From Gordonia sp. 'Campus' (lineage in GTDB: Bacteria > Actinomycetota > Actinomycetes > Mycobacteriales > Mycobacteriaceae), in NCBI RefSeq assembly GCF_022206305.1, contig NZ_JAKOIW010000004.1:86188-150187 (forward strand): a stretch of 64,000 nt of DNA, in the 5' to 3' direction. Below the pieces are notes generated by a model that saw only the letters and a list, made by a program, of their open reading frames with translations, had not been told where the DNA came from and made no database searches. Shown piece after piece: positions 18,532-30,524 of the stretch. The translations under genes and the position numbers were made by a program. The stretch's first letter is position 1. The number at the start of each line of letters is the position of its first letter.

Positions 18532-19277
18532 CCATCGAGACGACTGCCCGCGCAGGGCGACGGTTCAGCGAGGATCAGCTTCGCGACATCGCGCAGAAGG
18601 GTGCCGCCGATCTCGGTTCCGACGCCACCCCCGAAGAACTGATCCGCTGGACCGCGCAGACCTTCGGCACCAACTTCGTCGTCGCGTCGAACATGCAGGA
18701 CGCAGCCCTGGTCGACCTCGCCGTGAAGAACATCGACCGCGATCTCCTGGGCGGTGACCCGGTCAAGGTGTTGTTCCTCGACACCGGTTACCACTTCGCC
18801 GAGACCATCGGCACCCGGGACGCCGTCGAGCAGGTGTACGGCGTGGAGATGGTGAACCTGACGCCCGAGCACAGCGTCGCCGAGCAGGATGAGCTGTTGG
18901 GGCGCAACCTCTTCGCGCGCGACCCGGGCGAATGCTGCCGGCTGCGGAAGGTTGTGCCGCTCAAGGCCGGCCTCGGCGGTTACGACGCGTGGATCACCGG
19001 CATCCGTCGGGTGGAGGCACCGACGCGGGCCAACGCCCCGCTCATCTCCTTCGACGAGGGCTTCGGGCTGGTCAAGATCAATCCGATCGCGGCCTGGTCC
19101 GACGAGACCATGCAGGACTACATCGACACCAACGGTGTGCTGGTGAATCCGCTTGTCGACGAGGGTTATCCCTCCATCGGGTGCGCTCCGTGCACCGCGA
19201 AACCCGAACCCGGATCCGATCCGCGCAGCGGCCGCTGGGCCGGCCGCGCCAAGACAGAATGTGGGCTGCACGCATGA
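18528..19277 (+). CDS. cysH: Adenylylsulfate (APS) reductase, iron-sulfur type
   Basis: 249 residues. The paired cysteines C136-C137 and the pair C219/C222, plus the C-terminal ECGLH, mark the [4Fe-4S] APS reductase group, not the cluster-free PAPS reductase. It reduces APS to sulfite and AMP using a thiol donor. Its ATG overlaps the sir stop and its own stop overlaps the cysD start (both ATGA), so the five genes are tightly coupled. Confidence 0.95.
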   Translation: MTIETTARAGRRFSEDQLRDIAQKGAADLGSDATPEELIRWTAQTFGTNFVVASNMQDAALVDLAVKNIDRDLLGGDPVKVLFLDTGYHFAETIGTRDAVEQVYGVEMVNLTPEHSVAEQDELLGRNLFARDPGECCRLRKVVPLKAGLGGYDAWITGIRRVEAPTRANAPLISFDEGFGLVKINPIAAWSDETMQDYIDTNGVLVNPLVDEGYPSIGCAPCTAKPEPGSDPRSGRWAGRAKTECGLHA

Positions 19278-20230
19278 CCGTCACCGAGACCGCCGTCACC
19301 GACGCGGCACAGCCGACCCCGGCACTCACCGACGCCGACGACTTCACCACGCTCGACGCGCTGGAGTCCGAGGCCATCCACATCTTCCGTGAGGTCGCGG
19401 GCGAGTTCGAGCGCCCGGTGATCCTCTTCTCGGGAGGCAAGGACTCCACCGTTCTGCTGCACGTCGCGCTGAAGGCATTCTGGCCTGCGCCGCTGCCCTT
19501 CTCGCTGCTGCACGTGGACACCGGGCACAACCTGCCCGAGGTGCTCGAGTTCCGCGATCAGGTCGTCGAGCGTCACAACCTGCGGCTGCACGTCGCCAAG
19601 GTCGAGGACTATCTCGCCGACGGCCGGCTCACCGAGCGTCCCGACGGTGTCCGCAACCCCCTGCAGACGATCCCGTTGCTGGATGCCATCACCGAGAACC
19701 GCTTCGACGCGGTCTTCGGCGGCGGGCGCCGGGACGAGGAGCGCTCGCGGGCCAAGGAGCGGATCTTCTCGCTGCGCAACGCCTTCGGACAGTGGGACCC
19801 GAAGCGTCAGCGTCCCGAGTTGTGGAATCTCTACAACGGACGCCACGCGCCGGGTGAGCACGTGCGCGTCTTCCCGCTGTCGAACTGGACCGAACTCGAC
19901 ATCTGGCGCTACATCGCCCGCGAGCAGGTTCTGCTGCCCTCGATCTACTACGCGCACGAGCGCGACGTCTTCGAACGCGACGGCATGTGGATGACCCCGG
20001 GCGTCTGGGGCGGCCCCCGCGACGGCGAAGAGCTGCAGCGTCTTTCGGTGCGGTACCGGACCGTCGGCGACGGCTCGTCGACCGGCGCGGTGCTGTCGGA
20101 TGCCGCCGACAACGAGGCCGTCCTGGCCGAGGTCGCCGCGTCGCGACTCACCGAGCGAGGCGCCACCCGTGGCGACGACCGGGTCTCCGAGGCCGCCATG
20201 GAAGACCGTAAGCGCGAAGGATATTTCTGA
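19274..20230 (+). CDS. cysD: Sulfate adenylyltransferase small subunit
   Basis: 318 residues. The N-type ATP pyrophosphatase PP-loop is SGGKDST near 53-59, and the GRRDEERSRAKERIFS and RVFPLSNWTELDIWRYI segments of CysD are present. With the GTPase CysN it makes APS from sulfate and ATP. In M. tuberculosis cysD lies elsewhere with cysNC. Here it is inserted between cysH and the chelatase, putting the whole route from sulfate to sulfide in one operon. Confidence 0.96.
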   Translation: MTVTETAVTDAAQPTPALTDADDFTTLDALESEAIHIFREVAGEFERPVILFSGGKDSTVLLHVALKAFWPAPLPFSLLHVDTGHNLPEVLEFRDQVVERHNLRLHVAKVEDYLADGRLTERPDGVRNPLQTIPLLDAITENRFDAVFGGGRRDEERSRAKERIFSLRNAFGQWDPKRQRPELWNLYNGRHAPGEHVRVFPLSNWTELDIWRYIAREQVLLPSIYYAHERDVFERDGMWMTPGVWGGPRDGEELQRLSVRYRTVGDGSSTGAVLSDAADNEAVLAEVAASRLTERGATRGDDRVSEAAMEDRKREGYF

Positions 20231-20231
20231 C

Positions 20232-21527
20232 ATGAAGCACTCCCCCGATCTCCTCCGCATCGCCACCGCCGGCAGCGTCGACGACGGTAAGTCGACTCTC
20301 GTCGGACGGTTGCTGTACGACACGAAGTCCGTGCTCGCCGACCAGATCGACGCCGTCACCAAGGCATCGGTCGACCGCGGCCTCGAAGGTCCCGACCTGT
20401 CGCTCCTCGTCGACGGCCTGCGCGCCGAGCGTGAACAGGGCATCACCATCGACGTGGCGTACCGCTACTTCGCCACGCCCGCACGGTCCTTCGTCCTCGC
20501 CGACACCCCCGGTCATGTGCAGTACACCCGCAACACCGTGTCCGGCGCCTCGACCGCGCAGCTCGTGATCCTGCTCGTCGACGCCCGCAACGGCGTGGTC
20601 TCGCAGACCCGCAGGCACGCTGCCGTGATGGCGCTGCTCGGCGTGCCGCAGCTCGTGCTGGCCGTCAACAAGATCGATCTCGTCGACGACCAGGCGTCGG
20701 TCTTCGCCGACATCTCCGCCGAGTTCGCCGAGCTCACACGTTCGCTGGGATGGTCCGACGACCAGGTCACCGCGATCCCGGTGTCGGCACTCAACGGAGA
20801 CAACGTCGCGACACGTTCGGAGACCACCCCGTTCTACGACGGGCCCACTCTCATCGAGCATCTCGAGACCGTGCCGAACCTCGTCGAGCGCCATCGGGTC
20901 GGTCTGCGGTTCCCGGTGCAGTACGTCATCCGGCCCCGGACCGCCGAGTACCCGGACTACCGCGGGTACGCAGGTCAGATCGCGGCCGGACGCGTGTCGG
21001 TCGGCGACGAGGTCGTCGTCCTGCCGTCGGGCCAACGGACCACGGTCAGCCAGATCGACACCGCCGACGGACAACTCGCGACCGCGCACACCGGTCGCAG
21101 CGTCACCATCCTGTTGGCCGACGACGTCGACATCTCGCGCGGCGACCTGATCGCCTCGGCGGGCGACGCCCCCGAACCGCTGCAGCAGTTCACCGCAACC
21201 GTCTGCTGGTTGGCCGAGAAGCCGCTGCGCGCCGGTGCGCGCCTGCTGCTCAAGCACGGGACCAAGACGACGCAGGCGATCGTCGGCGCACTCGACGCAC
21301 AGTTCGACGAGCAGAACCTCGCACTGGTCGAGGCCCCGGAGTCGGTGGAGCTCAACCAGATCGTGCGGATCTCGGTACAGACCGCCGAGCCCATCCCGGC
21401 CGACGACTACCAGGTGAACCGCGAGTCGGGCAGCTTCCTGCTCATCGATCCGCAGGGCGGCAACACCCTGGCCGCCGGACTCGTCGGCGATGCACTCGCA
21501 CCGCTGCACCTCAAAGAGCTGGTGTGA
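20232..21527 (+). CDS. cysN: Sulfate adenylyltransferase GTPase subunit
   Basis: 431 residues. The elongation-factor-like GTPase domain has G1 AGSVDDGKST near 11-20, G3 DTPGH and G4 NKID, followed by two beta-barrel domains. GTP hydrolysis drives APS synthesis by CysD. It ends after domain III, so there is no fused APS kinase (CysC), unlike mycobacterial CysNC. PAPS for the sulfotransferase at 34752 would need a kinase encoded elsewhere. It starts two bases after the cysD stop. Confidence 0.96.
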   Translation: MKHSPDLLRIATAGSVDDGKSTLVGRLLYDTKSVLADQIDAVTKASVDRGLEGPDLSLLVDGLRAEREQGITIDVAYRYFATPARSFVLADTPGHVQYTRNTVSGASTAQLVILLVDARNGVVSQTRRHAAVMALLGVPQLVLAVNKIDLVDDQASVFADISAEFAELTRSLGWSDDQVTAIPVSALNGDNVATRSETTPFYDGPTLIEHLETVPNLVERHRVGLRFPVQYVIRPRTAEYPDYRGYAGQIAAGRVSVGDEVVVLPSGQRTTVSQIDTADGQLATAHTGRSVTILLADDVDISRGDLIASAGDAPEPLQQFTATVCWLAEKPLRAGARLLLKHGTKTTQAIVGALDAQFDEQNLALVEAPESVELNQIVRISVQTAEPIPADDYQVNRESGSFLLIDPQGGNTLAAGLVGDALAPLHLKELV

Positions 21528-22261
21528 GCCGGACCCTGGTACTCGCCGCACACGGCAGTCGCGATCCGCGCTTCGGCGCGACCGCACGGCGTGTGCGAGA
21601 CGCCGTGGCGGCGCAATTGCCCGGCGTCGAGGTGGTCCTGTCCTACCTCGATCTCGACGAACCGCTCGTCGGTGACGTGCTCAGTGGATTACACGCCTCC
21701 GCGGACGCTCAGGATGAACCAGTCGTCGTGCCGATGCTGCTGTCGGCGGGTTTCCACCAGAAGGTCGATCTCCCCGGAATCCTCGCCGAGAGCCACCCGT
21801 CCGCGCGCCAGACCGATGTCATGGGGACGCGGTCGCTGACCCGCGCCCTCGCCGACCGGCTCGTCGAGGCGGGCCTCGGCGAAGGAGACGGGGTGATCCT
21901 GTCGGCGGTCGGCTCGTCCGACCCCGACGCGGACCGCTCCGTCCGCCTACGGGCCATCGAGCTGTCGACGCGACTGCACCGGCCCGTCGAGGTGGTCTTC
22001 GCCACCAAACTCGGCGCCGGCGATCGCATCCTGAAGTCCGCGGTGCGTCGCCTCCGTTCCGGAGGCGCGCGCCGGATCGCGCTGAGTCCCTACTTCCTGT
22101 CGGCGGGACTGCTCACCGAACGGGTCGAGCGAGCACTCGATGCCATGGTCGACGAGACCCTCGTGGCCGGACCGCTCGGTACCCATCCGGATGTGGTGGA
22201 TGCGATCTGTTCGCTCTACCGTCTCGCCGCCACCCGGACCACGGTGCCCGCGGGTCGCTGA
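21524..22261 (+). CDS. Sirohydrochlorin chelatase (CbiX/SirB type)
   Basis: 245 residues from a GTG overlapping the cysN stop. It contains AHGSRDPRF at the N-terminus and a second half with GVILSAVGSSDPDADR, so two CbiX-like halves are fused. The likely job is insertion of iron into sirohydrochlorin to make siroheme, the cofactor of the sulfite reductase that heads this operon. A cobalt-specific CbiX function is less likely in this context. The homologue Rv2393 (che1) also follows sir-cysH. Confidence 0.92.
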   Translation: MSRTLVLAAHGSRDPRFGATARRVRDAVAAQLPGVEVVLSYLDLDEPLVGDVLSGLHASADAQDEPVVVPMLLSAGFHQKVDLPGILAESHPSARQTDVMGTRSLTRALADRLVEAGLGEGDGVILSAVGSSDPDADRSVRLRAIELSTRLHRPVEVVFATKLGAGDRILKSAVRRLRSGGARRIALSPYFLSAGLLTERVERALDAMVDETLVAGPLGTHPDVVDAICSLYRLAATRTTVPAGR

Positions 22262-22290
22262 CGCGTCGGTGACCCACACCTCGTGACCCG

Positions 22291-22322
22291 CCGGATCGAG
22301 GTCGCATGCGACGACAATCCGG
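22291..22322. terminator. Bidirectional hairpin after the sulfur operon
   Basis: CCGGAT (22291-22296) pairs with ATCCGG (22317-22322). Inside it GTCGC (22301-22305) pairs with GCGAC (22308-22312). The structure sits between convergent genes. There is no clear U-tract, so termination efficiency is uncertain. Confidence 0.45.
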
Positions 22323-22406
22323 TCAGGCCGTCAGCAGCCAGGCGATCACGACGAGGATCAGCAGGGCGAGGAGCGCCAGTGTGACCGGCGAACGCAGTAT
22401 CTTCAC
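22323..22406 (-). CDS. 27-residue single-span membrane peptide
   Basis: A GTG at 22406 overlaps the TGA of the upstream 66-residue gene as GTGA. The 27 codons encode KILRSP followed by one uninterrupted hydrophobic helix rich in Leu/Val/Ile/Ala ending in WLLTA. Two Lys/Arg residues at the front suggest the N-terminus stays inside. No family is recognised. The coupling overlap and clean amphipathic design make it a plausible small protein. Confidence 0.5.
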   Translation of the reverse strand: MKILRSPVTLALLALLILVVIAWLLTA

Positions 22407-22603
22407 AATCCGGTCCCATCGTCGTCGGCGAATCGGCGTCTGTCGAACAGCGCGGCTGCGGCATCCACCAGGATGCTCAACACGAAGGCGATGAGGATCG
22501 CCAGGGGGATCACGACGGCGACGGTCACGAGCAGCTGGGGCACGAAGGACAGGCCGGTCAGCCACTCCTCCACACTGTCCCACCAGGCGAAGAACGCCGT
22601 CAC
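22403..22603 (-). CDS. Small conserved membrane protein (Rv2401A-like)
   Basis: 66 residues from the GTG at 22603. An amphipathic start (FFAWWDSVEEWLTGL) leads into one long hydrophobic helix (about 20-48) and a charged tail FDRRRFADDDG. Its length and its place before the GH15 gene match Rv2401A of M. tuberculosis. It is probably co-translated with the 27-residue peptide downstream. The function is unknown. Confidence 0.65.
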   Translation of the reverse strand: MTAFFAWWDSVEEWLTGLSFVPQLLVTVAVVIPLAILIAFVLSILVDAAAALFDRRRFADDDGTGL

Positions 22604-22751
22604 CCCATCACCTCGTCCATCCGTCGTCCGACCGGCGACACTCGTGCGTCCGGTGCGTCTCACCTGCGGCCCGGCAGACCGTGACCACCGCCACCGTCGG
22701 CCCTTCGGGGGCCGATTGGCGCAGGCGAACGCCCATCGCAATGATAGGTCC

Positions 22752-24782
22752 ATGTCTGCCGCAGATGACTCCACCGTAACGCCCCTGCCGAGCGCGACCT
22801 CCCCGGCACCCGGGAGTGCGGACGGCGCAGGCGTCGCGCGAGTCGGTGGCCCGGTGTCGGCGCCGGTCACACCCTCGGCTCCGTCGCATTCGAGCGCCTT
22901 TCCACCCATCGGTGACTACGCTTTCCTCTCCGACACCGAGACCAACTGTCTGATCGCCCGCAACGGGTCGGTGGAGTGGATGTGCGTGCCGCGGCCGGAT
23001 TCACCGAGCGTGTTCGGTGCGATCCTCGACCGCAGCGCGGGCCACTTCCGCCTCGCCCCCTACGGCGTCAACGTTCCCGTGGATCGCCGGTACCTGCCGG
23101 GCAGTCTGATGGTCGAGACCACCTGGCAGACCGACACCGGTTGGATCATCGTCCGCGATGCGCTCGTCATGGGCCCGTGGCATGACAACGAGCGGCGCTC
23201 GCGCACCCACCGCCGGACACCCACCGACTGGGACGCCGAGCACATCCTGCTCCGGACCGTTCGATGCGTCTCCGGGACAGTCGAATTGCACATGAGTTGC
23301 GAGCCGGCGTTCGACTATCACCGCGGCACCACCTCGTGGGAGTACTCCGGTCCCGCCTACGGCGAGGCGATCGCCGTCGCCAAGGAGACCGACACCGACA
23401 CACCCACTCTCAAACTCACCACCGATCTGCGGCTCGGCCTCGAAGGCCGGGAGGCGCGTGCGCGCACCCGACTCGTGGAGGGCGACAACAGGTTCGTCGC
23501 CCTCAGCTGGTCACGACAACCGGCCCCGCAGAACTTCGAGGAAGCGGCACAGAAGATGTGGGCCACCAGCGAATCGTGGCGCCAGTGGATCAACATCGGC
23601 AGCTTCCCCGACCATCCGTGGCGCTCGCATCTGCAGCGCTCCGCCCTCACCCTCAAGGGCCTGACCTACTCGCCGACCGGCGCGCTGCTCGCCGCAGCGA
23701 CCACGTCCCTTCCGGAAACCCCTCAGGGGGAGCGCAACTGGGACTACCGCTACGCCTGGGTGCGCGATTCGACCTTCGCCCTGTGGGGGCTCTACACCCT
23801 GGGCCTCGACCGCGAGGCCGACGACTTCTTCTCGTTCATCGCCGATGTCTCGGGCATCACCAACGGCGAACGCCATCCGCTGCAGGTGATGTATGGCGTC
23901 GGGGGCGAACGCACCCTGGAAGAAGAAGAGCTGACCCACCTCTCGGGCTACGACGGCGCCCAGCCGGTCCGGATCGGCAACGGTGCGTACAACCAGGCGC
24001 AGCACGACATCTGGGGCACGATGCTCGATTCGGTGTACCTGAACATCAAGTCGCACGAGACGATTCCCGAGACGCTGTGGCCGGTTCTCAAGGCACAGGT
24101 CGAAGAGGCGATCAAGCACTGGCGAGAGCCCGACCGCGGTATCTGGGAAGTCCGAGGCGAACCCCAGCACTTCACCTCGTCGAAGGTCATGTGTTGGGTG
24201 GCCCTCGACCGTGGATCCCGACTGGCGACGATGCACGGGGAACGCACCCACGCCCGGGAGTGGGCGGCGATCGCCGAGGAGATCCGTGACGACATCCTCG
24301 AACACGGCGTCAACGATCGCGGGGTGTTCACCCAGCGCTACGGCGACGACGCGCTCGACGCCTCACTGCTGCTCGTTCCACTGCTGCGGTTCCTGCCGCC
24401 CGACGACCATCGGGTGCGGGCAACGGTTCTCGCCATCGCCGACGAACTCACCGAGAACGAGCTGGTGCTCCGGTACCGGGTGGAGGAGACCGACGACGGC
24501 CTCAGCGGCGAAGAGGGCACGTTCACCATCTGCTCGTTCTGGTTGGTGTCGGCCCTGGTGGAGATCGGCGAACTCCCGCGCGCGAAGACGCTGTGCGAAC
24601 GCCTGCTCTCGTATTCGAGCCCGCTGAAGTTGTACGCCGAGGAGATCGACGCCAAGACCGGACAGCACCTCGGCAACTTCCCGCAGGCGTTCACCCACCT
24701 GGCTCTGATCAACGCCGTGATGCACGTGATCCGCGCCGAGGAGGCGGCCCACCAGGCCACGTTCCAGCCCGCGAATCACTGA
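22752..24782 (+). CDS. GH15 glucoamylase-like enzyme, probable trehalase
   Basis: 676 residues. An N-terminal Ser/Pro/Ala-rich tail of about 45 residues precedes the beta domain starting PPIGDYAFLSDTETNCLI. The (alpha/alpha)6 catalytic barrel carries WDYRYAWVRDSTF and the late EEGTFTICSFW segment, where the catalytic Glu residues of the family lie. Mycobacterial homologues (Rv2402) hydrolyse trehalose, so trehalase is the best guess, although glucoamylase-type activity cannot be excluded. No signal peptide is seen, so it is cytosolic. The start has no strong ribosome site, and AATGAT at 22740-22745 would suit a leaderless transcript. Confidence 0.88.
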   Translation: MSAADDSTVTPLPSATSPAPGSADGAGVARVGGPVSAPVTPSAPSHSSAFPPIGDYAFLSDTETNCLIARNGSVEWMCVPRPDSPSVFGAILDRSAGHFRLAPYGVNVPVDRRYLPGSLMVETTWQTDTGWIIVRDALVMGPWHDNERRSRTHRRTPTDWDAEHILLRTVRCVSGTVELHMSCEPAFDYHRGTTSWEYSGPAYGEAIAVAKETDTDTPTLKLTTDLRLGLEGREARARTRLVEGDNRFVALSWSRQPAPQNFEEAAQKMWATSESWRQWINIGSFPDHPWRSHLQRSALTLKGLTYSPTGALLAAATTSLPETPQGERNWDYRYAWVRDSTFALWGLYTLGLDREADDFFSFIADVSGITNGERHPLQVMYGVGGERTLEEEELTHLSGYDGAQPVRIGNGAYNQAQHDIWGTMLDSVYLNIKSHETIPETLWPVLKAQVEEAIKHWREPDRGIWEVRGEPQHFTSSKVMCWVALDRGSRLATMHGERTHAREWAAIAEEIRDDILEHGVNDRGVFTQRYGDDALDASLLLVPLLRFLPPDDHRVRATVLAIADELTENELVLRYRVEETDDGLSGEEGTFTICSFWLVSALVEIGELPRAKTLCERLLSYSSPLKLYAEEIDAKTGQHLGNFPQAFTHLALINAVMHVIRAEEAAHQATFQPANH

Positions 24783-24810
24783 CCGGGCGCGTCGATCCGG
24801 TCACCGGCCC

Positions 24811-25722
24811 TCAGTCGAGCCGCCACTCCTCGTAGGCGCGTGGGTCGTTGATCGGTTCGACGTGCATCGTCACGTTCAGGTCGTCGACCGCGGTGCGCAG
24901 TTCGTCCTCGACCCGCTCGGCGAGGTCGTGTGCGCGCTGCACCGACCAGTCGCCGGGCACCAGCATGTGCAGCTGCACGAACCGTTCATGACCCGCCTCG
25001 CGGGTGCGGATGTCGTGGAAGTCGATCCGGTCGGCGCGGTGCGCCGCGAGGACCCCGTCGATCGCGGCGCGCTCGTCGTCGGGTAGTGCGGAATCCATCA
25101 GCCCCGCACCGGATCGCCACACGAGTCGCCCGCCCACGACGAGGATGTTGATCGCCACCGCGATGGCGATCAGCGGATCGAGCGGCAGCCAGCCCGTCGC
25201 GGCCACGAGGAAGACACCGACGACCACCCCGATCGTCGTCCACACGTCGGTCATGAGGTGCTTGCCGTCGGCTTCGAGCGTCACTGACCGATGGCGGCGG
25301 CCGGCTCGGATGAGCACCCAGCCGACGACCGCATTGACGACGGTCGCACCGACCGAGATCGCCAGTCCGACACCGACTTCCTCGAGCTCCCGCGGATTGA
25401 CCAGACGGTCGACGGCCGTGACGATGATGACCACCGCCGCGACGACGATCATCACCCCCTCGAACACCGCCGAGAAGTACTCGGCCTTGGTGTGCCCGAA
25501 GTTGTGGCCGCGGTCCGGTGGCTTCGCCGCCACCCGCAGCGCCACGAAAGCACCCACTGCCGCAACGAGATTGACCAGCGACTCGAGCGCGTCGGAGAGC
25601 AGACCGACCGAACCGGTGATACGCCACGCGATCAGTTTGAGGCCGATCACGACGATTGCGGTCACGATGCTCAGTACCGCGAACGCCGACAGGTCGCGGC
25701 GTGAGGTGCGCGTCGTCGTCAT
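24811..25722 (-). CDS. Cation diffusion facilitator (zinc/iron efflux family)
   Basis: 303 residues with six membrane helices and a cytoplasmic C-terminal domain. The transport-site segments are SDALESLVN in helix II and HLMTDVWTT in helix V. The DxxxD/HxxxD pattern differs among metal specificities, and the Asp at the first position of helix II suggests iron or manganese as well as zinc. A GTG two codons upstream is an alternative start. Co-directional with the M3 peptidase. Confidence 0.9.
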   Translation of the reverse strand: MTTTRTSRRDLSAFAVLSIVTAIVVIGLKLIAWRITGSVGLLSDALESLVNLVAAVGAFVALRVAAKPPDRGHNFGHTKAEYFSAVFEGVMIVVAAVVIIVTAVDRLVNPRELEEVGVGLAISVGATVVNAVVGWVLIRAGRRHRSVTLEADGKHLMTDVWTTIGVVVGVFLVAATGWLPLDPLIAIAVAINILVVGGRLVWRSGAGLMDSALPDDERAAIDGVLAAHRADRIDFHDIRTREAGHERFVQLHMLVPGDWSVQRAHDLAERVEDELRTAVDDLNVTMHVEPINDPRAYEEWRLD

Positions 25723-25735
25723 GGCCACACCCCGC

Positions 25736-27807
25736 TCAGGCCGCGAGCCCCCGGCGCCGCAGCAGGGGGTCTATCCTCGGTCGGCGGCCGATCAGGCCCT
25801 CGTGCGCAGCGAGCGGATCGACACTGTCGCCGCGGGAGAGAGTGGCGTCGGCGAAGCGCCGGCCGTTCTCGCGCTGCAGCCCGCCCTCGGCGAGGAACCA
25901 CTGCTCGGTCTCGGCGTCGAGCACCTCCGACCAGATGTAGCTGTAGTACCCGGCGGAGTAGCCGCCGCCGAAGATGTGGTTGAAGTACGCACTCCGGTAG
26001 CGCGGTGGGATCAACTCGGTCCGCAGCCCCGCCGCGGTCAGCGCGTTCGCCTCGAACTCTTCCACGTCGGAGACGTTCGCGGCGTCCTCCACCGACAACC
26101 GGTGCCAGGCCAGGTCGAGCGAGGATGCGGCCAGGTATTCGATGGTGCCGTGGGCGGATTCGGCTCCGGCGGACTGCCTCGCGGCCTCGGCGAGCTCGGC
26201 CGGGATGGCCTCACCGGTCTCGTGATGACGGGCGTAATTGCCCAACACATCGGGGTGCAGCGCCCACATCTCGTTGACCTGCGAAGGGAACTCGACGAAG
26301 TCGCGTGGCACGGAGGTCCCGGACTGCGACGGGTACTCGACCGAGGAGAGCAGGCCGTGCAGCGCGTGTCCGAACTCGTGGAACAGCGTGGTCAGCTGGT
26401 CCATCGTCAGCAGGCACGGCCGGCCCGCATCGGGTTTGGTCAGATTCAGCACGTTGACGATGATGGGCTGGGTGTGCAGCACCGACGACTGGTCGACGAT
26501 GTTGTTCATCCATGCGCCACCACGTTTCGACGGCCGCGCGTAGAAGTCGCCGAGGAACAGCCCGATGCCGGTACCCGCGTCGTCCCGCACCTCCCACGCC
26601 CGCACGTCCGGGTGGTACAGCGGCAGATCGGTCAGTTCGACGAAACGCAGGCCGTACAGCTTGTTCGCGGCGTGGAAGACCCCGCGTGTGAGGACCGTGT
26701 CCAGTTCGCAGTAGTCCGCGAAGTCGTCCAGCGGAACCGATGACGTCGCACGTCGCTCACGGTCGAGCCAATAAGTGAGGTCGGCGGCCCCGATCGTGGC
26801 GTCACCGGCGAACTCGGTCAGACGCGTCAGTTCCCGGCCGCCGGCACGCATCGCCGACGTGTTGAGTTCCCGGAGCATGTCGTCGACGGCGGCGGGGTTC
26901 GGAGCGGTCTGCTCGGCGATGACGAACTCCGCGTGATCGCGGTACCCGAGCAACTCGGCGCGCCGGGCACGCAACCGCACGATCTCGAGCACGAGGTCGC
27001 GGGTGTCGTGCGCGTTGCCCCGCGCGCAACGGTTGACCGACGCGTCGAAGACGCGTTGCCGCACCTCCGGTTTCGCCAGTTCGGTCAGCACCGATTGGCT
27101 GGTCGGCAGTTCCAGGGCCAGTAGGTACCCGGAGTCGTGGCCGGCTTCGGCTGCCGCTCGCCTGGCGGCGGCGATCTGCCCCGAGGAGAGACCGTCGAGG
27201 TCGGCGACATCGTCGACGAACACGGCGGAGTCGTTGGTGTCGTCGAGGATCTTCTGGGAGAACGTCGTCGTGAGATAGGCCAGGCGCGAGGCGATCTCAC
27301 GCATCTCCCGCTGGTCGTCGGCGGGAAGTCCGGCGCCCGCGCGAACCGATTCCCGATAGCGCTTGTCGAGGAGCCGGCGCTGCGGCTCGGCCAGGTCGAG
27401 ATCGTCGGCACGGTCGTGGAGATCGGAGATGCGTTCGAACAGAACCGGGTTCATCGCGACGGTGTTCGCATGATCGGTGAGGCGAGTGGAGAGCTCCTGC
27501 GAGATCTCGTTGCGCTGCGGGTTGGTGTCGGGCCCGACGAGGTTGAAGAAGATGCCCGCGGCACGGGCGAGGTCGCGACCGGACAGTTCCAGCGCCTCGA
27601 CCGTGTTGGCGAACGTCGGCGGGTGGGTGTCCGAGGCGACCGCATCGACCTCCGCGAGGTGCGACGCCATCGCGGCCGTGAACGCGGGCAGGAAGTCGTC
27701 GTCGGAGATGGACGCGAAGTCCGGCAGGTCGAACGGCAGCGAGCTCGGTGCCAGGACCGGGTTCGGCGTCGAGTTGTCGTGTGCGGACAGGGTTTCGGCG
27801 CGGTCCA

Positions 27808-27811
<4 letters not shown>
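25736..27811 (-). CDS. M3-family metallopeptidase (peptidyl-dipeptidase Dcp / oligopeptidase A)
   Basis: 691 residues, the usual length for Dcp or oligopeptidase A. The zinc motif HEFGH is near 480, followed by the downstream Glu helix. It degrades short peptides in the cytosol, and no signal peptide is present. The GTG at 27811 overlaps the lepA stop (GTGA). The next codon is an ATG and would serve equally well. Whether it prefers dipeptide release or internal cleavage is not decidable. Confidence 0.93.
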
Positions 27812-29745
<1,934 letters not shown>

Positions 29746-29839
29746 GGTTTACCATCAGTTTCTCATGCGAGCCGCGACTCGCGCCCACGGCCACGTCTGC
29801 GACGACCCTCGACGCACGCCGGGCGATACGGTGGCAGTC

Positions 29840-30496
29840 GTGTCCGACTCCTCCGTCACCACCATCGAGAACGACGACGTCGCCGCCGACGTGCACCGAC
29901 CGGTCACCGCCGCCCGGGCCACGATCGTTCTCGCGCACGGCGCGGGCGGCAACCGCAACGCCGTCATCCTCCGCGCGCTGGCCGACGAGCTGTGCGATCG
30001 AGGGTTCGTCGTGGCGCGCATCGACCTGCCCTACCGGCGACGCCGGCCCAAGGGACCGCCCAGCCCATCCACCTCTCCCGCCGACCGCGACGGCATACGT
30101 GCCGCATGCGCGGCGTTCCGCACCGAATCCGACGGCCCCCTGTTCGTGGGCGGTCACTCCTACGGCGGCCGACAGGCGTCGATGGCGGTCGCCGAGGACG
30201 GCACCGGCCTCGCCGACGGCCTGCTGCTCACCTCGTATCCGCTGCATCCGCCCGGCAAGCCCGACGGGTTGCGCACCGAGCACCTGCCGTCGATCGACGT
30301 GCCGACCCTCGTCGTACACGGCAGCACCGACCCGTTCGGCACCACCGAGGAGATGGCCGACGCCATCGCGCTCATCCCCGGTCCCACCCGCATCGTCGAG
30401 CTGGAGAAGGTCGGACACGACCTGAATCCGAAGAAGAAACCCACCGCGACCCTGACCGCGGACGCCGTCGACGACTTCCTGATGTCCGCCCAATGA
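29840..30496 (+). CDS. Alpha/beta hydrolase, KANL3/Tex30 (dienelactone hydrolase-like) type
   Basis: 218 residues. AHGAGGNRN forms the oxyanion region, GHSYGGRQ the nucleophile elbow, HGSTDPFG the acid and VGHDLN the catalytic His. This is the short hydrolase type related to Tex30. GTG 29831, three codons upstream, is also in frame. It is divergent from lepA and 28 bases ahead of the PemK-like gene. The substrate is unknown. Confidence 0.85.
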   Translation: MSDSSVTTIENDDVAADVHRPVTAARATIVLAHGAGGNRNAVILRALADELCDRGFVVARIDLPYRRRRPKGPPSPSTSPADRDGIRAACAAFRTESDGPLFVGGHSYGGRQASMAVAEDGTGLADGLLLTSYPLHPPGKPDGLRTEHLPSIDVPTLVVHGSTDPFGTTEEMADAIALIPGPTRIVELEKVGHDLNPKKKPTATLTADAVDDFLMSAQ

Positions 30497-30524
30497 CCCC
30501 CACCGTGACCGAGGAGACCCGTTC

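Noticed and set aside
21524-22261. Cobalt chelatase CbiX for cobalamin synthesis
   Set aside because: The gene is the last of a coupled sulfur operon whose sulfite reductase needs siroheme, so iron insertion is the better explanation.
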